A stretch of 64,000 nt of DNA from Enterobacter sp. RHBSTW-00175 (GCF_013927005.1 NZ_CP055930.1:4030001-4094000); one strand, 5' to 3'. Positions 7,877 to 16,672 are shown, counted from the first letter of the stretch. The notes: generated by a model not told the origin, from the sequence alone. A program made the numbers and translations.

Positions 7877-9060
7877 TATCGACATCTGCTATTTTTGATA
7901 ATAAGTTTATTGGCATGTATAAGTCAATGATCATTGTACGTGAAGTAATTCCATCACTGGCACAACTACGTCGAAAAGTCAGTTCAAAATATGTAAGTGC
8001 TTTTGATCTCTGTTTTTCAGAAAAAAGAGTAATCAGTATAATTTTGTCTCCAGCTGATAAACTAGAAGAGCATATACAATTTATAGAAGATAATTTTTCG
8101 ATATTGATCGAACGTTTTAATTCTAGCAGATATCTAAAAAATATACCGTTTGATGATAATGTCGATAATTTAATTGCCGTGCAAGATGGAAGGAAAATTA
8201 ATGAAATAAAAAGAACATTGATAGTGGATTTAACTATTAATCAAAAGAACGATTATTTTTTAAAGAAAAACTTATTATCACAATTGCAAAAAGCTAAAAC
8301 AACTAGGCAAACACTTAATGTATTGAAGGAAATAAGTAATATAATTAAAGGAAAATCAAAAAAACAGAAGAAATACTATACGGAAAACTATCCAGAGTGG
8401 TTAAACGAACTTCCAGATTCATTTAATTATAAATCTGTCAGTAATGTTTATGGTTTTGATATTGTCAGTAAGTTTGATTTGCGATTTTGCCCCTATTGTA
8501 ATGATGAGCCTATTCCTACGATCTTTGGAGCTAAAAGAAATTATAGAACGGCTATAGATCATTTCTATCCAAAAGCAAGATACCCATTTCTCGCAGTATC
8601 ATTATCCAATTTTATACCAGCAGGGACTCGATGCAACTCAGGTTTTAAGTCTGAGACTGATATGGTTGGATATTTCAATCCTAGCATCCATAAACTTAAG
8701 GATGAAGCTTTATTTGCTTTTATTTTTAGCCATGATAATAAAATTCAATATAATGCTTTGGCAGTTTCTTTAAATAGAAATGATGACTTTCTTAATAAAA
8801 ATATTTCCTTATTTGAATTGGAAGGTGTTTATAATAATGATGAATGTAAGCTAGAGATTGAAAAAATACATGAAAGGATTTTACATCATCGCGCATTAGG
8901 TGATGAAAACATAGAGAGGATACTAGCTAGTGAACAATTAATTAGGCGGGAATTTAATGTGGATTTATCTATTCCAGCAAAGCGTGTACGCTGGCAAAAA
9001 TATCTTGTAGATTTTTTAAATCAAATTTGCAACAAAAACTATACAATTAAAGTAATGTAA
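7873..9060 (+). CDS. HNH-type nuclease, PtuB-like effector
   Basis: 395-residue protein with an HNH/Cys-rich nuclease core in its middle: CPYC (Cys206, Cys209), IDHFYP (Asp229-His230), then NFIPAGTRCNSGF (Asn246, Cys254). This order fits the beta-beta-alpha-metal nuclease fold. The ~200 residues before it are helical and Lys-rich with no recognised domain, and another ~140 residues follow. PtuB proteins as I know them are shorter, so this may be a diverged or enlarged type. The start codon overlaps the ATPase stop (ATGA), a mark of a tightly coupled pair. Inferred role: nucleic-acid-cleaving effector of an anti-phage system. Confidence 0.72.
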   Translation: MISTSAIFDNKFIGMYKSMIIVREVIPSLAQLRRKVSSKYVSAFDLCFSEKRVISIILSPADKLEEHIQFIEDNFSILIERFNSSRYLKNIPFDDNVDNLIAVQDGRKINEIKRTLIVDLTINQKNDYFLKKNLLSQLQKAKTTRQTLNVLKEISNIIKGKSKKQKKYYTENYPEWLNELPDSFNYKSVSNVYGFDIVSKFDLRFCPYCNDEPIPTIFGAKRNYRTAIDHFYPKARYPFLAVSLSNFIPAGTRCNSGFKSETDMVGYFNPSIHKLKDEALFAFIFSHDNKIQYNALAVSLNRNDDFLNKNISLFELEGVYNNDECKLEIEKIHERILHHRALGDENIERILASEQLIRREFNVDLSIPAKRVRWQKYLVDFLNQICNKNYTIKVM

Positions 9061-9064
9061 TATC

Positions 9065-9253
9065 TTGATGAGTCAACACGAAGAGATCATCAGACGATAT
9101 GTGAGACATCAGGAGATAACGGAACAAACATACGAACAGCAGATGGAATTGCCAGAGTGTAAACTGGAAAGTAAAAAAAACCTCACAAGTGGTTATTCTA
9201 GAGACCACCTTCTAAGAAGGTGGTCTTCTACTGTAAGGAAAATTCACAGTTAA
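9065..9253 (+). CDS. Doubtful 62-residue frame after the HNH gene
   Basis: Short, very charged frame (MSQHEEIIRRYVRHQE, then a Lys/Arg-rich tail) starting 4 bp after the HNH gene. Its 3' half runs through a perfect hairpin at 9202-9226, which argues that at least the end is not protein-coding. It could be a small third operon gene, the remnant of a transposase, or chance. No family recognised. Confidence 0.22.
   Translation: MMSQHEEIIRRYVRHQEITEQTYEQQMELPECKLESKKNLTSGYSRDHLLRRWSSTVRKIHS
9202..9226. terminator. Strong hairpin after the ATPase-HNH operon
   Basis: Perfect 11-bp inverted repeat AGACCACCTTC / GAAGGTGGTCT with a 3-base TAA loop. It lies between the defence operon and the convergent membrane-protein gene, where a two-way terminator is expected. 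The following bases are only moderately T-rich. Such hairpins also occur at IS200/IS605-type ends, but no transposase is seen. Confidence 0.5.
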
Positions 9254-9296
9254 TGTAAAGAAAATAAGCAGTATCGTCAGAAAGGCATACTGAAAT

Positions 9297-10238
9297 TCAA
9301 CGGACTGGCGCTTGTAACTCTGTTTCGAAAATGGCATCAATGCTCTTAATTTCTTTATAGCATCTCAACGCTGCCCAACAGTGCATACCCGACACAAATA
9401 AAGATAGTGTTAAAAAAACAACTATAACTAAGTTGGAGCCATCATAATAGTCAAGCCCAATGTGGTTATCACCATCCATGAATCTGTTTTTGATTACTGG
9501 ATAATATCCAATCAATGTTGCTGAAACGATTGAAATAAATGGCAACCACATGGAAAGTGCACGAATTTGCTTGGCGAATCTGTTTCCGCCGATCTCTGAG
9601 TAAGTTAGGAAAACAGTATTTAGCTGTGCAACTTTGATAACATTGATATCACTATGAAGGCGAAGCAATGAAAGAGCGGCATGAATACCACGAAGATTTA
9701 ACCAGATGCCAATAACAATAAACATAGACAAAATCGCCATTATTATGACAAAGTCATTTGCCGGAATGTTCATGTTTAAAAGTGGTATCGTTCGCGTTGG
9801 TAACATTTCATTTTCAAGGGTGTGTTCATTAGATTGAATTTCATATTCCAGACTGGAGTATCTTTTAATAATATCCATTAACGAGCTTGATAACAATAGA
9901 GCACGTACTTTTCTTGATAGCACAAGGCAGTCAGGAGATGTGTTAATTACGTTGACTTTTCTCTTTTCACGATCTGACTCATTAATATCTGGGTATTTCA
10001 CAAGTTCCAAAAATATTGTTCCTTGGCATTGCCTGTAATTTACTATTTGATGCACGAATCTATTATACATTATTCCTTTTAATTGTTGATCTTGAAGGCT
10101 AAAGTTTGCTAAGTAGATATGTACCATTATTAATGCCGATATAAGTACGGCACTATTAACAAGCCAACGCATTCGTGTGGTTGCTGCTTTAAAAAAAATC
10201 AACTCCTCAGATACTATATCTATAGCCATAATATACAT
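9297..10238 (-). CDS. Unknown membrane protein with four predicted helices
   Basis: 313-residue protein with hydrophobic segments at about 25-45, 162-185, 228-248 and 268-290. The first is followed by a ~115-residue polar domain, so one loop is probably large and outside the membrane. No catalytic motif or known family is recognised. It is AT-rich like the ATPase-HNH operon and transcribed toward it. Start uncertain: ATG 10238 or ATG 10229 (MAIDIVSEEL); the second has a GACGGA motif at better spacing. It could be a separate cargo gene or a membrane partner of the neighbouring system. Confidence 0.6.
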   Translation of the reverse strand: MYIMAIDIVSEELIFFKAATTRMRWLVNSAVLISALIMVHIYLANFSLQDQQLKGIMYNRFVHQIVNYRQCQGTIFLELVKYPDINESDREKRKVNVINTSPDCLVLSRKVRALLLSSSLMDIIKRYSSLEYEIQSNEHTLENEMLPTRTIPLLNMNIPANDFVIIMAILSMFIVIGIWLNLRGIHAALSLLRLHSDINVIKVAQLNTVFLTYSEIGGNRFAKQIRALSMWLPFISIVSATLIGYYPVIKNRFMDGDNHIGLDYYDGSNLVIVVFLTLSLFVSGMHCWAALRCYKEIKSIDAIFETELQAPVR

Positions 10239-10619
10239 CCGTCAAGTTATCGAGTTGTTTTATGTTTGCCTGCAAAACTTATGCACATAATATATAATTT
10301 ATAGTGAAAAACAAAAATACATGTAAAACATTAGTTGTATTTTAGAAAAATAGAATAGTAATTTATGATGAGCGAATAATCTCGGAACTTTCAGTTCATT
10401 AGTTAACCCATAGTTACATTTGAAATGTTCGTTTCTGGCACGAAGCGAACTGTTGAAAGGACCGTGGAGCCCGTTATAACGAGTGCTAGTAACATTCGCT
10501 CCCGATCAGTCCCACAAAGCTCTTTCCCTTCTTTGCATCAGCACAACCCCCGCCCCCCAAAATGTCGAGACAACCCCCCGCATTTGCTATGCTATGGCAA
10601 ACCAATAAGGAGAGCGCAG
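10239..10619. other. Accessory segment edge and rutR upstream region
   Basis: The first ~180 bp are very AT-rich and belong to the accessory segment. Composition shifts to the chromosomal type around 10420-10450, where an imperfect inverted repeat (GTTCGTTTC / GAAGCGAAC, 10427-10450) marks the likely right edge. The rest is the rutR leader, with an AAGGAG motif about 8 bases before its ATG. No gene is seen. Confidence 0.5.
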
Positions 10620-11258
10620 ATGACACAAGGTGCAGTGAAAACACCAGGTAAACGTTCGCAGGCGGTGAGTGCGAAAAAGCAGGCCATTCTGGGCGCGGCG
10701 CTGGATACGTTTTCGCAGTTTGGCATCCACGGCACGCGGCTGGAGCAGGTGGCAGAGCGGGCAGGGGTGTCAAAAACCAATCTGCTGTACTACTACCCGT
10801 CAAAAGAGGTGCTCTACGTTGCGGTGCTGCAACAGATCCTCGATATCTGGCTGGCGCCGCTCAAGGCGTTTCGTGAAGAGTTCACCCCGCCGGTGGCGAT
10901 TAAAGAGTACATCCGCCTCAAGCTTGAGGTATCCCGCGACTACCCGCAGGCATCACGCCTGTTCTGCCTTGAGATGTTGCAGGGCGCGCCGTTGCTGAAA
11001 ACCGAGCTGACAGGGGATTTAAAACAGCTGGTGGACGATAAATCGGCGATCATTGCCGGGTGGGTGGCCAGCGGCAAGCTGGCACCGGTAGAGCCACATC
11101 ATCTGATCTTTATGATTTGGGCCTCCACTCAGCACTATGCTGACTTTTCGGCCCAGGTCGAAGCGGTGACCGGCAAAACACTTCAGGATGAAACCTTCTT
11201 CCAGAACACGCTGGAAAACGTGCAGCGGATGATTATCGAAGGGATCCGCGTACGCTAG
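10620..11258 (+). CDS. rutR: TetR-family pyrimidine regulator RutR
   Basis: 212-residue TetR-type repressor that binds uracil or thymine and controls rut, carAB and other pyrimidine and purine genes. The N-terminal helix-turn-helix (about 20-65) includes FGIHGTRLEQVAERAGVSKT and NLLYYYPSKE; the ligand domain follows with conserved LEVSRDYPQASRLFCLEML. Length matches E. coli exactly. I chose ATG 10620 (MTQGAVKTPGKRS) rather than the long upstream frame because of homology and the AAGGAG site. In E. coli rutR is directly divergent from rutA; here a ~5.5 kb accessory segment lies between them. Confidence 0.95.
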   Translation: MTQGAVKTPGKRSQAVSAKKQAILGAALDTFSQFGIHGTRLEQVAERAGVSKTNLLYYYPSKEVLYVAVLQQILDIWLAPLKAFREEFTPPVAIKEYIRLKLEVSRDYPQASRLFCLEMLQGAPLLKTELTGDLKQLVDDKSAIIAGWVASGKLAPVEPHHLIFMIWASTQHYADFSAQVEAVTGKTLQDETFFQNTLENVQRMIIEGIRVR

Positions 11259-11294
11259 TTCCCCTCACCCTAACCCTCTCCCACAGGGCTGAGG

Positions 11295-11718
11295 GTTCCC
11301 CAGTAATTTTTGTCTTTATTCAGCGATGACATTACGCCATTGAAATAAAAGGCTTACAGCGGTGTCATGGTCCGGCTGAAAATCGCCGAAGCGTTTACGG
11401 AAGGCCGGGGCGACGCGCATGGATGCACGGCGAGGGCGGCTTTACAGGGACGTTTCATCCGCCCGTCCCCGATTAGCCTGGAGCAAACGCTGAGGACAAA
11501 ATTGCCGGGAGCAATTTTGGACAGCGCTTGCGCTGGCCCCGAAGGGGTAAGCCCCAGGGATGGGGCGAACAATTCGCGAAGCGGCGATTTTCTTGCCGGG
11601 AGCCCGGGTCGCCAGGGTAGCGGCGGTGAGCTACCCTGGCACGTTCACCAGTATTGTGGCGACAGAGTAGCAAGGAACATAAAGTGAACGGAATGACCAC
11701 CTGAGCTGTATGTTCCCC
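11295..11718. repeat. Dispersed noncoding repeat, copy 1
   Basis: A 424-bp element between rutR and the LprI-like gene that recurs in shorter form at 27860-28209. Both copies begin GTTCCCCAGTAATTTTTGTC, share a core around CATGGTCCGGCTGAAAATCG, share GATTTTCTTGCCGGGAGCCC, and end near GGAACATAAAGTGAACGGAA and GTATGTTCCCC. The middle differs between copies. Both are bounded by GTTCCCC. It contains several G+C-rich hairpins (for example CAATTTTGT-type and CCAGGGTAGC/GCTACCCTGG arms). Short open frames here look like chance. The nearby CCCTCACCCTAACCCTCTCCC motifs are common enterobacterial repeats. Confidence 0.75.
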
Positions 11719-11787
11719 TCACCCCAGCCCTCTCCCAGGGGGAGAGGGAGTTGTCCGTGCTCGTATTTTTGTGGGGATCCCTCGCCC

Positions 11788-12189
11788 CTATTGGGAGAGG
11801 GCCGGGGGAAGAGGGCAGCTCAAATCGCCTTCTTCACACTGCATCATGGAAGCAAGATACGCTTCGCGCTCGACGGTTTTCTCCGTCATACACTGGTTGA
11901 TGATCATGGGCTGCACGCTGCCGCCCTCAGTACCCGACCCGACAAAAGTACAATCCGCATCACGCAGGGCTATCCACGCCAGCTGTGCCTTCTTTAACAG
12001 ATCGCGCTGTGGCGCTGCCGCACGTTTCATGGCGGCCTGGTAAGTCTGGTTGAGCTTCTTGTCTGCCGCCTGGTATTGCGATCCCGTGCAGGTGTTCAGC
12101 TCAAGCTGCGTGCTGGCGTTGCCGCACTCATCCGCCAGTGCGCTGGTGCTCAGCAGTAACGCGCCTGCGGCAATCAGTAATCGTTTCAT
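11788..12189 (-). CDS. LprI-family (DUF1311) periplasmic protein
   Basis: 133-residue secreted protein with signal peptide MKRLLIAAGALLLSTSALA and cleavage near ADE. The mature part has the DUF1311/LprI pattern of paired cysteines (DECGN, ELNTC, DADCTF, NQCM, QCEEGDLSC) and an ...AWIALRDADC segment. LprI proteins inhibit lysozyme in other bacteria; that role here is inferred from family. The second of two adjacent ATG codons (12189) is chosen because GGGAG lies 6 bases upstream. It sits between rutR and putA, an interval that lacks such a gene in E. coli K-12. Confidence 0.75.
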   Translation of the reverse strand: MKRLLIAAGALLLSTSALADECGNASTQLELNTCTGSQYQAADKKLNQTYQAAMKRAAAPQRDLLKKAQLAWIALRDADCTFVGSGTEGGSVQPMIINQCMTEKTVEREAYLASMMQCEEGDLSCPLPPALSQ

Positions 12190-12209
12190 CATTTGCTCCC
12201 TGTAAAAAA

Positions 12210-12240
12210 GCCGGATGCGCTGCGCTTATCCGGCCTGTGG
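12210..12240. repeat. REP-like palindrome
   Basis: GCCGGATGCGCTGCGCTTATCCGGC is a typical enterobacterial repetitive extragenic palindrome, located between the convergent-side end of putA and the LprI-like gene start. A second imperfect palindrome (CCCCGGTAAGC / GCCACCGGGG) at 12252-12279 lies right after putA and may serve as its transcript end. Confidence 0.7.
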
Positions 12241-12290
12241 TGACAGATGTCGCCCCGGTAAGCTTAGCGCCACCGGGGGATTTTACACGA

Positions 12291-15200
12291 TTAACCGATG
12301 GTCATCAGGCTGGCGTTACCGCCTGCGGCCGCGGTATTGACGCTGAGTGAACGCTCAACGTACAGGCGCTCCAGCAGCAGGTTGGTTTCGCCACGGGCAA
12401 AGCCCTGCACCGACACAATCGGCCCACGACGCGCCGCCACCTGTTCGCACAGTTCGCGCAGCTGGTCGGAATCACCGTGGTAGATAACCGCTTCGAAGTC
12501 CTGGCTGAGCAGTTCATCGGCTTTCGCAAAGTGGATACGCGCAGACACCGCTTTCGGCAACTGCTTCGCCAGGTCGCGGTGCAGCCCATCTTCCGGCCAC
12601 AGCACTTCACAACCCGTTGCCGCTGCGGCAGCCAACTGAACCAGTGCATCCTGCTCGTTATCCGCCACGCACAGCACACGCTCACGCGGCATCAGCGTCC
12701 AGGTGTTGCGCTCGCCGGTTGGCCCCGGCAGCAGACGCTGCGTACCCGCCTGCGCCAGCTCGCCGTACTGCTGAGCGATAGCACGCAGTTCAGGACGTTT
12801 TTCCGCCCAGGTAATCAGGGCTTCCAGCGGCTGGGTCAGCACGGCTTTCAGCTGTGCATCCACAGGGCGTTCCGCATCCTGACGCGCCAGCGTTACGCCC
12901 AGCGCATTTTCCGGGCGGTTGGCCAGCAGGCGATACAGGTACAGCGGGCCACCAGCTTTCGGACCGGTCCCGGATAACCCTTCGCCGCCGAACGGCTGCA
13001 CGCCGACCACGGCACCTACCATGTTACGGTTCACGTACAGGTTGCCCACTTTGGCGCTGCCGGTTACCTGGGCAATGGTTTCGTCGATACGTGTATGCAC
13101 GCCAAGGGTCAGGCCGTAGCCGGAGGCGTTGATCTGCTCGATCAGCTGATCCAGGTTGTTACGGTTGTAACGCACCACGTGCAGCACCGGGCCAAAGACC
13201 TCTTTTTTCAGTTCATCGAAGCTTGCCAGTTCAATCAGCGTTGGCGGAACGAAGGTACCGGTCTGCCACTCGCGCGCGTCTTCGCTGTTTTCACGCACAG
13301 CCTGAAACACCGGGCGGCCTTTGGCGCGCATCGTCTGAATGTGGTTTTCGATGTTGCCTTTGGCTTCTTCATCAATCACCGGGCCAATATCCGTGGTCAG
13401 GCGACCCGGGTTACCCATGCGGCATTCCGCCATGGCACCACGCAGCATTTTCAGCGTGTGGTCTGCCACGTCATCCTGCACACACAGCACACGCAGCGCG
13501 GAGCAACGCTGACCTGCGCTGTCGAAAGCAGAGGCCAGCACGTCAACCACCACCTGCTCGGTCAGGGCGGACGAATCAACAATCATGGCGTTCATCCCGC
13601 CGGTTTCCGCAACCAGCGGCGTCGGGCGACCCTGCGCATCCAGGCGTGTGGCGATATTACGTTGCAGCAACGTCGCCACTTCGGTAGAGCCGGTGAACAT
13701 CACGCCGCGCACGCGGTTATCGGAGGTCAGTTGCGCACCCACCGTTTCACCACGGCCAGGCAGCAACTGCACCACGCCCGCCGGAACACCGGCTTCGAGC
13801 AGGATGTTGATCCCCTGGGCTGCAATCAGCGGGGTCTGTTCCGCCGGTTTAGCCAGCACGCTATTACCGGCGGCTAGTGCGGCCGCAATCTGGCCGGTGA
13901 AGATCGCCAGCGGGAAGTTCCACGGGCTGATACACACCACCGGGCCAAGCGGGCGGTGCGTTTCATTGTCAAAATCATCGCGAACCTGGCCCGCGTAATA
14001 ATGCAGGAAGTCCACCGCTTCGCGCACTTCGGCAATGGCGTTACTGAAGGTTTTACCCGCTTCACGCACCAGAATACCGATAAGCTGCTGCATCTGATCT
14101 TCCATCAGCACGGCAGCGCGTTCGAGGATGGCGGCACGCTCCTGCGGCGGGGTGGCGAACCAGATTGGCGCGTTATTCACGGCACTGTCGATAGCCTGGG
14201 ACACTTCCTGCTCGCTGGCTTCACGCACGTAACCGACCACATCTTTCGGCTCTGCCGGGTTAACCACGGGCTGCATTTCGCCATCAGCCACCGGCTGCTC
14301 AAGAATAGGTTTGGCCTGCCATTTATGCAGCGCGCTGTTGAGCAGGGCAGAAGAGAGCGACGCCAGACGGTGTTCGTTCGCCAGGTCCAGGCCCGACGAG
14401 TTCACGCGGCCCTGGCCATACAGCTCGCGCGGCAGGGCAATTTTCGGATGCGGCAGACCCAGCTGACCTTCCTGAGCGGCCATTTTCTCAACCGCCTGCA
14501 CTGGATCGGCAACCAGCTCATCCAGCGGCAGCGTGGTGTCGGCAATACGGTTAACGAAGGAGGTGTTCGCGCCGTTTTCCAGCAGACGACGCACCAGGTA
14601 CGCCAGCAGGGTTTCGTGCGTGCCCACCGGGGCATAAATACGGCACGGACGGTTCAGTTTGCCATCCGCCACTTTACCGGTGACCTGCTCGTACAGCGGT
14701 TCACCCATGCCGTGCAGGCACTGGAACTCGTACTGGCCCGGATAGTAGTTCTGCCCGGCCAGGCTGTAGATAGCCGCCAGAGTGTGGGCGTTGTGGGTGG
14801 CGAACTGCGGGTAAATCAGGTTTGGCACGCCAAGCAGTTTTTTGGCGCAGGCGAGGTAAGACACGTCGGTGTACACCTTGCGGGTATAGACCGGATACCC
14901 TTCCAGGCCATCCATCTGCGCGCGTTTAATTTCGCTGTCCCAGTACGCGCCTTTCACCAGACGGATCATCAGGCGACGACGGCTGCGGGTTGCGAGGTCA
15001 ATCAGGTAATCAATGACGAACGGGCAGCGCTTCTGATAGGCCTGAATCACAAAGCCAATGCCGTTCCAGCCCGCCAGCTCCGGTTCGAAGCACAGTTTTT
15101 CCAGCAGATCGAGGGAGATCTCCAGGCGGTCGGCTTCTTCGGCGTCGATGTTGATACCAATGTCATACTGACGCGCCAGCAGGGTCAGGGACTTCAGGCG

Positions 15201-16250
15201 CGGGTAGAGTTCGTCCATCACGCGGTCGTACTGGGCGCGGCTGTAGCGCGGGTGCAGGGCAGACAGCTTAATAGAGATGCCCGGGCCTTCGTAAATTCCA
15301 CGGCCATTGGAAGCTTTACCTATAGCGTGGATCGCCTGCTGGTAAGACACCATATACGCCTGTGCATCGGCGGCGGTCAGGGCCGCTTCGCCCAGCATGT
15401 CGTAAGAGTAGCGGAAACCTTTGTCTTCCAGCTTACGGGCATTCGCCAGCGCTTCGGCAATGGTTTCCCCGGTTACGAACTGTTCGCCCATCAGGCGCAT
15501 CGCCATGTCCACACCTTTGCGGATCAGCGGTTCACCGCTCTTGCCGATGATGCGGTTCAGGGAAAGAGAGAGGTTGGCTTCGTTATGGGTAGACACCAGC
15601 TTGCCGGTAAACAGCAGGCCCCAGGTGGCGGCGTTAACGAACAGCGACGGGCTGCGGCCAATGTGCGACTGCCAGTTACCGTTGCTGATTTTGTCGCGGA
15701 TCAGCGCATCGCGGGTGGCTTTATCCGGAATACGCAGCAGCGCTTCCGCCAGGCACATCAGCGCCACGCCTTCCTGTGAGGAGAGCGAAAACTCCTGGAG
15801 CAGGCTCTGTACCATACCGGCGCGGCCAGAGGCAGTTTTCTGGTTACGCAGCTTTTCAGCAAGCTGATACGCCAGCTTGTGCGCCTGGGTGGCGATGGGT
15901 TCTGGCAGGCGGGCCTGCTCCAGCAGCATAGGGACGGCGTCGGTTTCGGCGCGGCGGTAGGCTCCGGTGATCGCGGCGCGGCTCACGGACTGCGGCAGGA
16001 TCTGCTCGGCAAATTCGAGGAACGGCTGGTGGTTCTCTTCGGCGGCGGCAGATTCTTCGCTTTCATTGGCCGCACCGCTCAGCAGGGCTGGCAGCTCTGG
16101 TAATCCGTCTTCGTTTTCCAGTCTTTCCAGATAATTAAAAATTGCCTGCTTAATTAACCAGTGCGGTGTGCGGTCAATGCGGGTTGCTGCGGTTTTAATC
16201 CGTTCGCGGGTTGCGTCATCCAGCTTAACCCCCATGGTGGTCATGCCCAT
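12291..16250 (-). CDS. putA: Trifunctional proline dehydrogenase / P5C dehydrogenase / repressor PutA
   Basis: 1,319-residue bifunctional flavoenzyme that oxidises proline to glutamate at the inner membrane and represses put genes when proline is absent. Domains in order: ribbon-helix-helix DNA-binding domain (about 1-47, MGVKLDDATRERIK and TPHWLIKQAIFNYL); proline dehydrogenase barrel (about 260-610) with RLMIRLVKGAYWD; aldehyde dehydrogenase domain (about 640-1130) with the catalytic Cys in SAGQRCSALR and the Glu in VAETGG; and a C-terminal segment ending NASLMTIG. ATG 16250 is chosen for the AGGAG 7 bases upstream; the open frame continues into the operator region. It is divergent from putP. 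Confidence 0.96.
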   Translation of the reverse strand: MGMTTMGVKLDDATRERIKTAATRIDRTPHWLIKQAIFNYLERLENEDGLPELPALLSGAANESEESAAAEENHQPFLEFAEQILPQSVSRAAITGAYRRAETDAVPMLLEQARLPEPIATQAHKLAYQLAEKLRNQKTASGRAGMVQSLLQEFSLSSQEGVALMCLAEALLRIPDKATRDALIRDKISNGNWQSHIGRSPSLFVNAATWGLLFTGKLVSTHNEANLSLSLNRIIGKSGEPLIRKGVDMAMRLMGEQFVTGETIAEALANARKLEDKGFRYSYDMLGEAALTAADAQAYMVSYQQAIHAIGKASNGRGIYEGPGISIKLSALHPRYSRAQYDRVMDELYPRLKSLTLLARQYDIGINIDAEEADRLEISLDLLEKLCFEPELAGWNGIGFVIQAYQKRCPFVIDYLIDLATRSRRRLMIRLVKGAYWDSEIKRAQMDGLEGYPVYTRKVYTDVSYLACAKKLLGVPNLIYPQFATHNAHTLAAIYSLAGQNYYPGQYEFQCLHGMGEPLYEQVTGKVADGKLNRPCRIYAPVGTHETLLAYLVRRLLENGANTSFVNRIADTTLPLDELVADPVQAVEKMAAQEGQLGLPHPKIALPRELYGQGRVNSSGLDLANEHRLASLSSALLNSALHKWQAKPILEQPVADGEMQPVVNPAEPKDVVGYVREASEQEVSQAIDSAVNNAPIWFATPPQERAAILERAAVLMEDQMQQLIGILVREAGKTFSNAIAEVREAVDFLHYYAGQVRDDFDNETHRPLGPVVCISPWNFPLAIFTGQIAAALAAGNSVLAKPAEQTPLIAAQGINILLEAGVPAGVVQLLPGRGETVGAQLTSDNRVRGVMFTGSTEVATLLQRNIATRLDAQGRPTPLVAETGGMNAMIVDSSALTEQVVVDVLASAFDSAGQRCSALRVLCVQDDVADHTLKMLRGAMAECRMGNPGRLTTDIGPVIDEEAKGNIENHIQTMRAKGRPVFQAVRENSEDAREWQTGTFVPPTLIELASFDELKKEVFGPVLHVVRYNRNNLDQLIEQINASGYGLTLGVHTRIDETIAQVTGSAKVGNLYVNRNMVGAVVGVQPFGGEGLSGTGPKAGGPLYLYRLLANRPENALGVTLARQDAERPVDAQLKAVLTQPLEALITWAEKRPELRAIAQQYGELAQAGTQRLLPGPTGERNTWTLMPRERVLCVADNEQDALVQLAAAAATGCEVLWPEDGLHRDLAKQLPKAVSARIHFAKADELLSQDFEAVIYHGDSDQLRELCEQVAARRGPIVSVQGFARGETNLLLERLYVERSLSVNTAAAGGNASLMTIG

Positions 16251-16308
16251 GCCAAAACTCCTGTTGTTCTGTGTTCGTGTTCTGTTGATAGCGTGAAATA
16301 TCCACCAT

Positions 16309-16485
16309 GTTGCAACTTTGTGCAACCGTGTTAAATGTGACACGGTTTGCAAGCTTGGAAATGAATGGATTGTTAATGGATGGTTAGCTGGAAAAAATAG
16401 CTGGCTTATGGTGCGAAAGCCTGTTTTTATGCGGCACTTAACACTTTTGAAAGGTGCAACCCGTAAAAGCGTGAGCGAGTGCAAC
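16309..16485. promoter_or_regulatory. PutA operator sites in the putA-putP control region
   Basis: PutA binds GTTGCA through its ribbon-helix-helix domain. Four copies are present in the 422-bp divergent intergenic region: 16309-16314 (plus), and TGCAAC at 16321-16326, 16455-16460 and 16480-16485 (minus orientation). Two pairs, spaced about 140 bp apart, fit the looped repression known for put operators in enteric bacteria. No gene is seen in the rest of 16251-16672. Confidence 0.75.
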
Positions 16486-16672
16486 CTATACGAAAGACGT
16501 ATAAAACCAGGGATGAATTTGATGTAAATGCAGTGTTAAATCGTTTGTGTGCGAGCACTGCTTCCGGCAGGATACGCGCGGCCAACAGAAATACACATCA
16601 TCATCACCCCGTTCCGGTGATGTAATAAAAGACAGCCGGGAAGGTTGTCGATCAAATTATTGGAGTCTTTAA

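Noticed and set aside
11354..11700. Several open frames on both strands inside dispersed repeat copy 1
   Set aside because: Frames are not preserved in copy 2 (27860-28209), and the sequence is repeat-like with hairpins; most likely noncoding.
13956..15779. 607-codon plus-strand open frame opposite putA
   Set aside because: A shadow of the strongly biased putA codons on the other strand; His/Gln/Arg-rich composition and no homologue.
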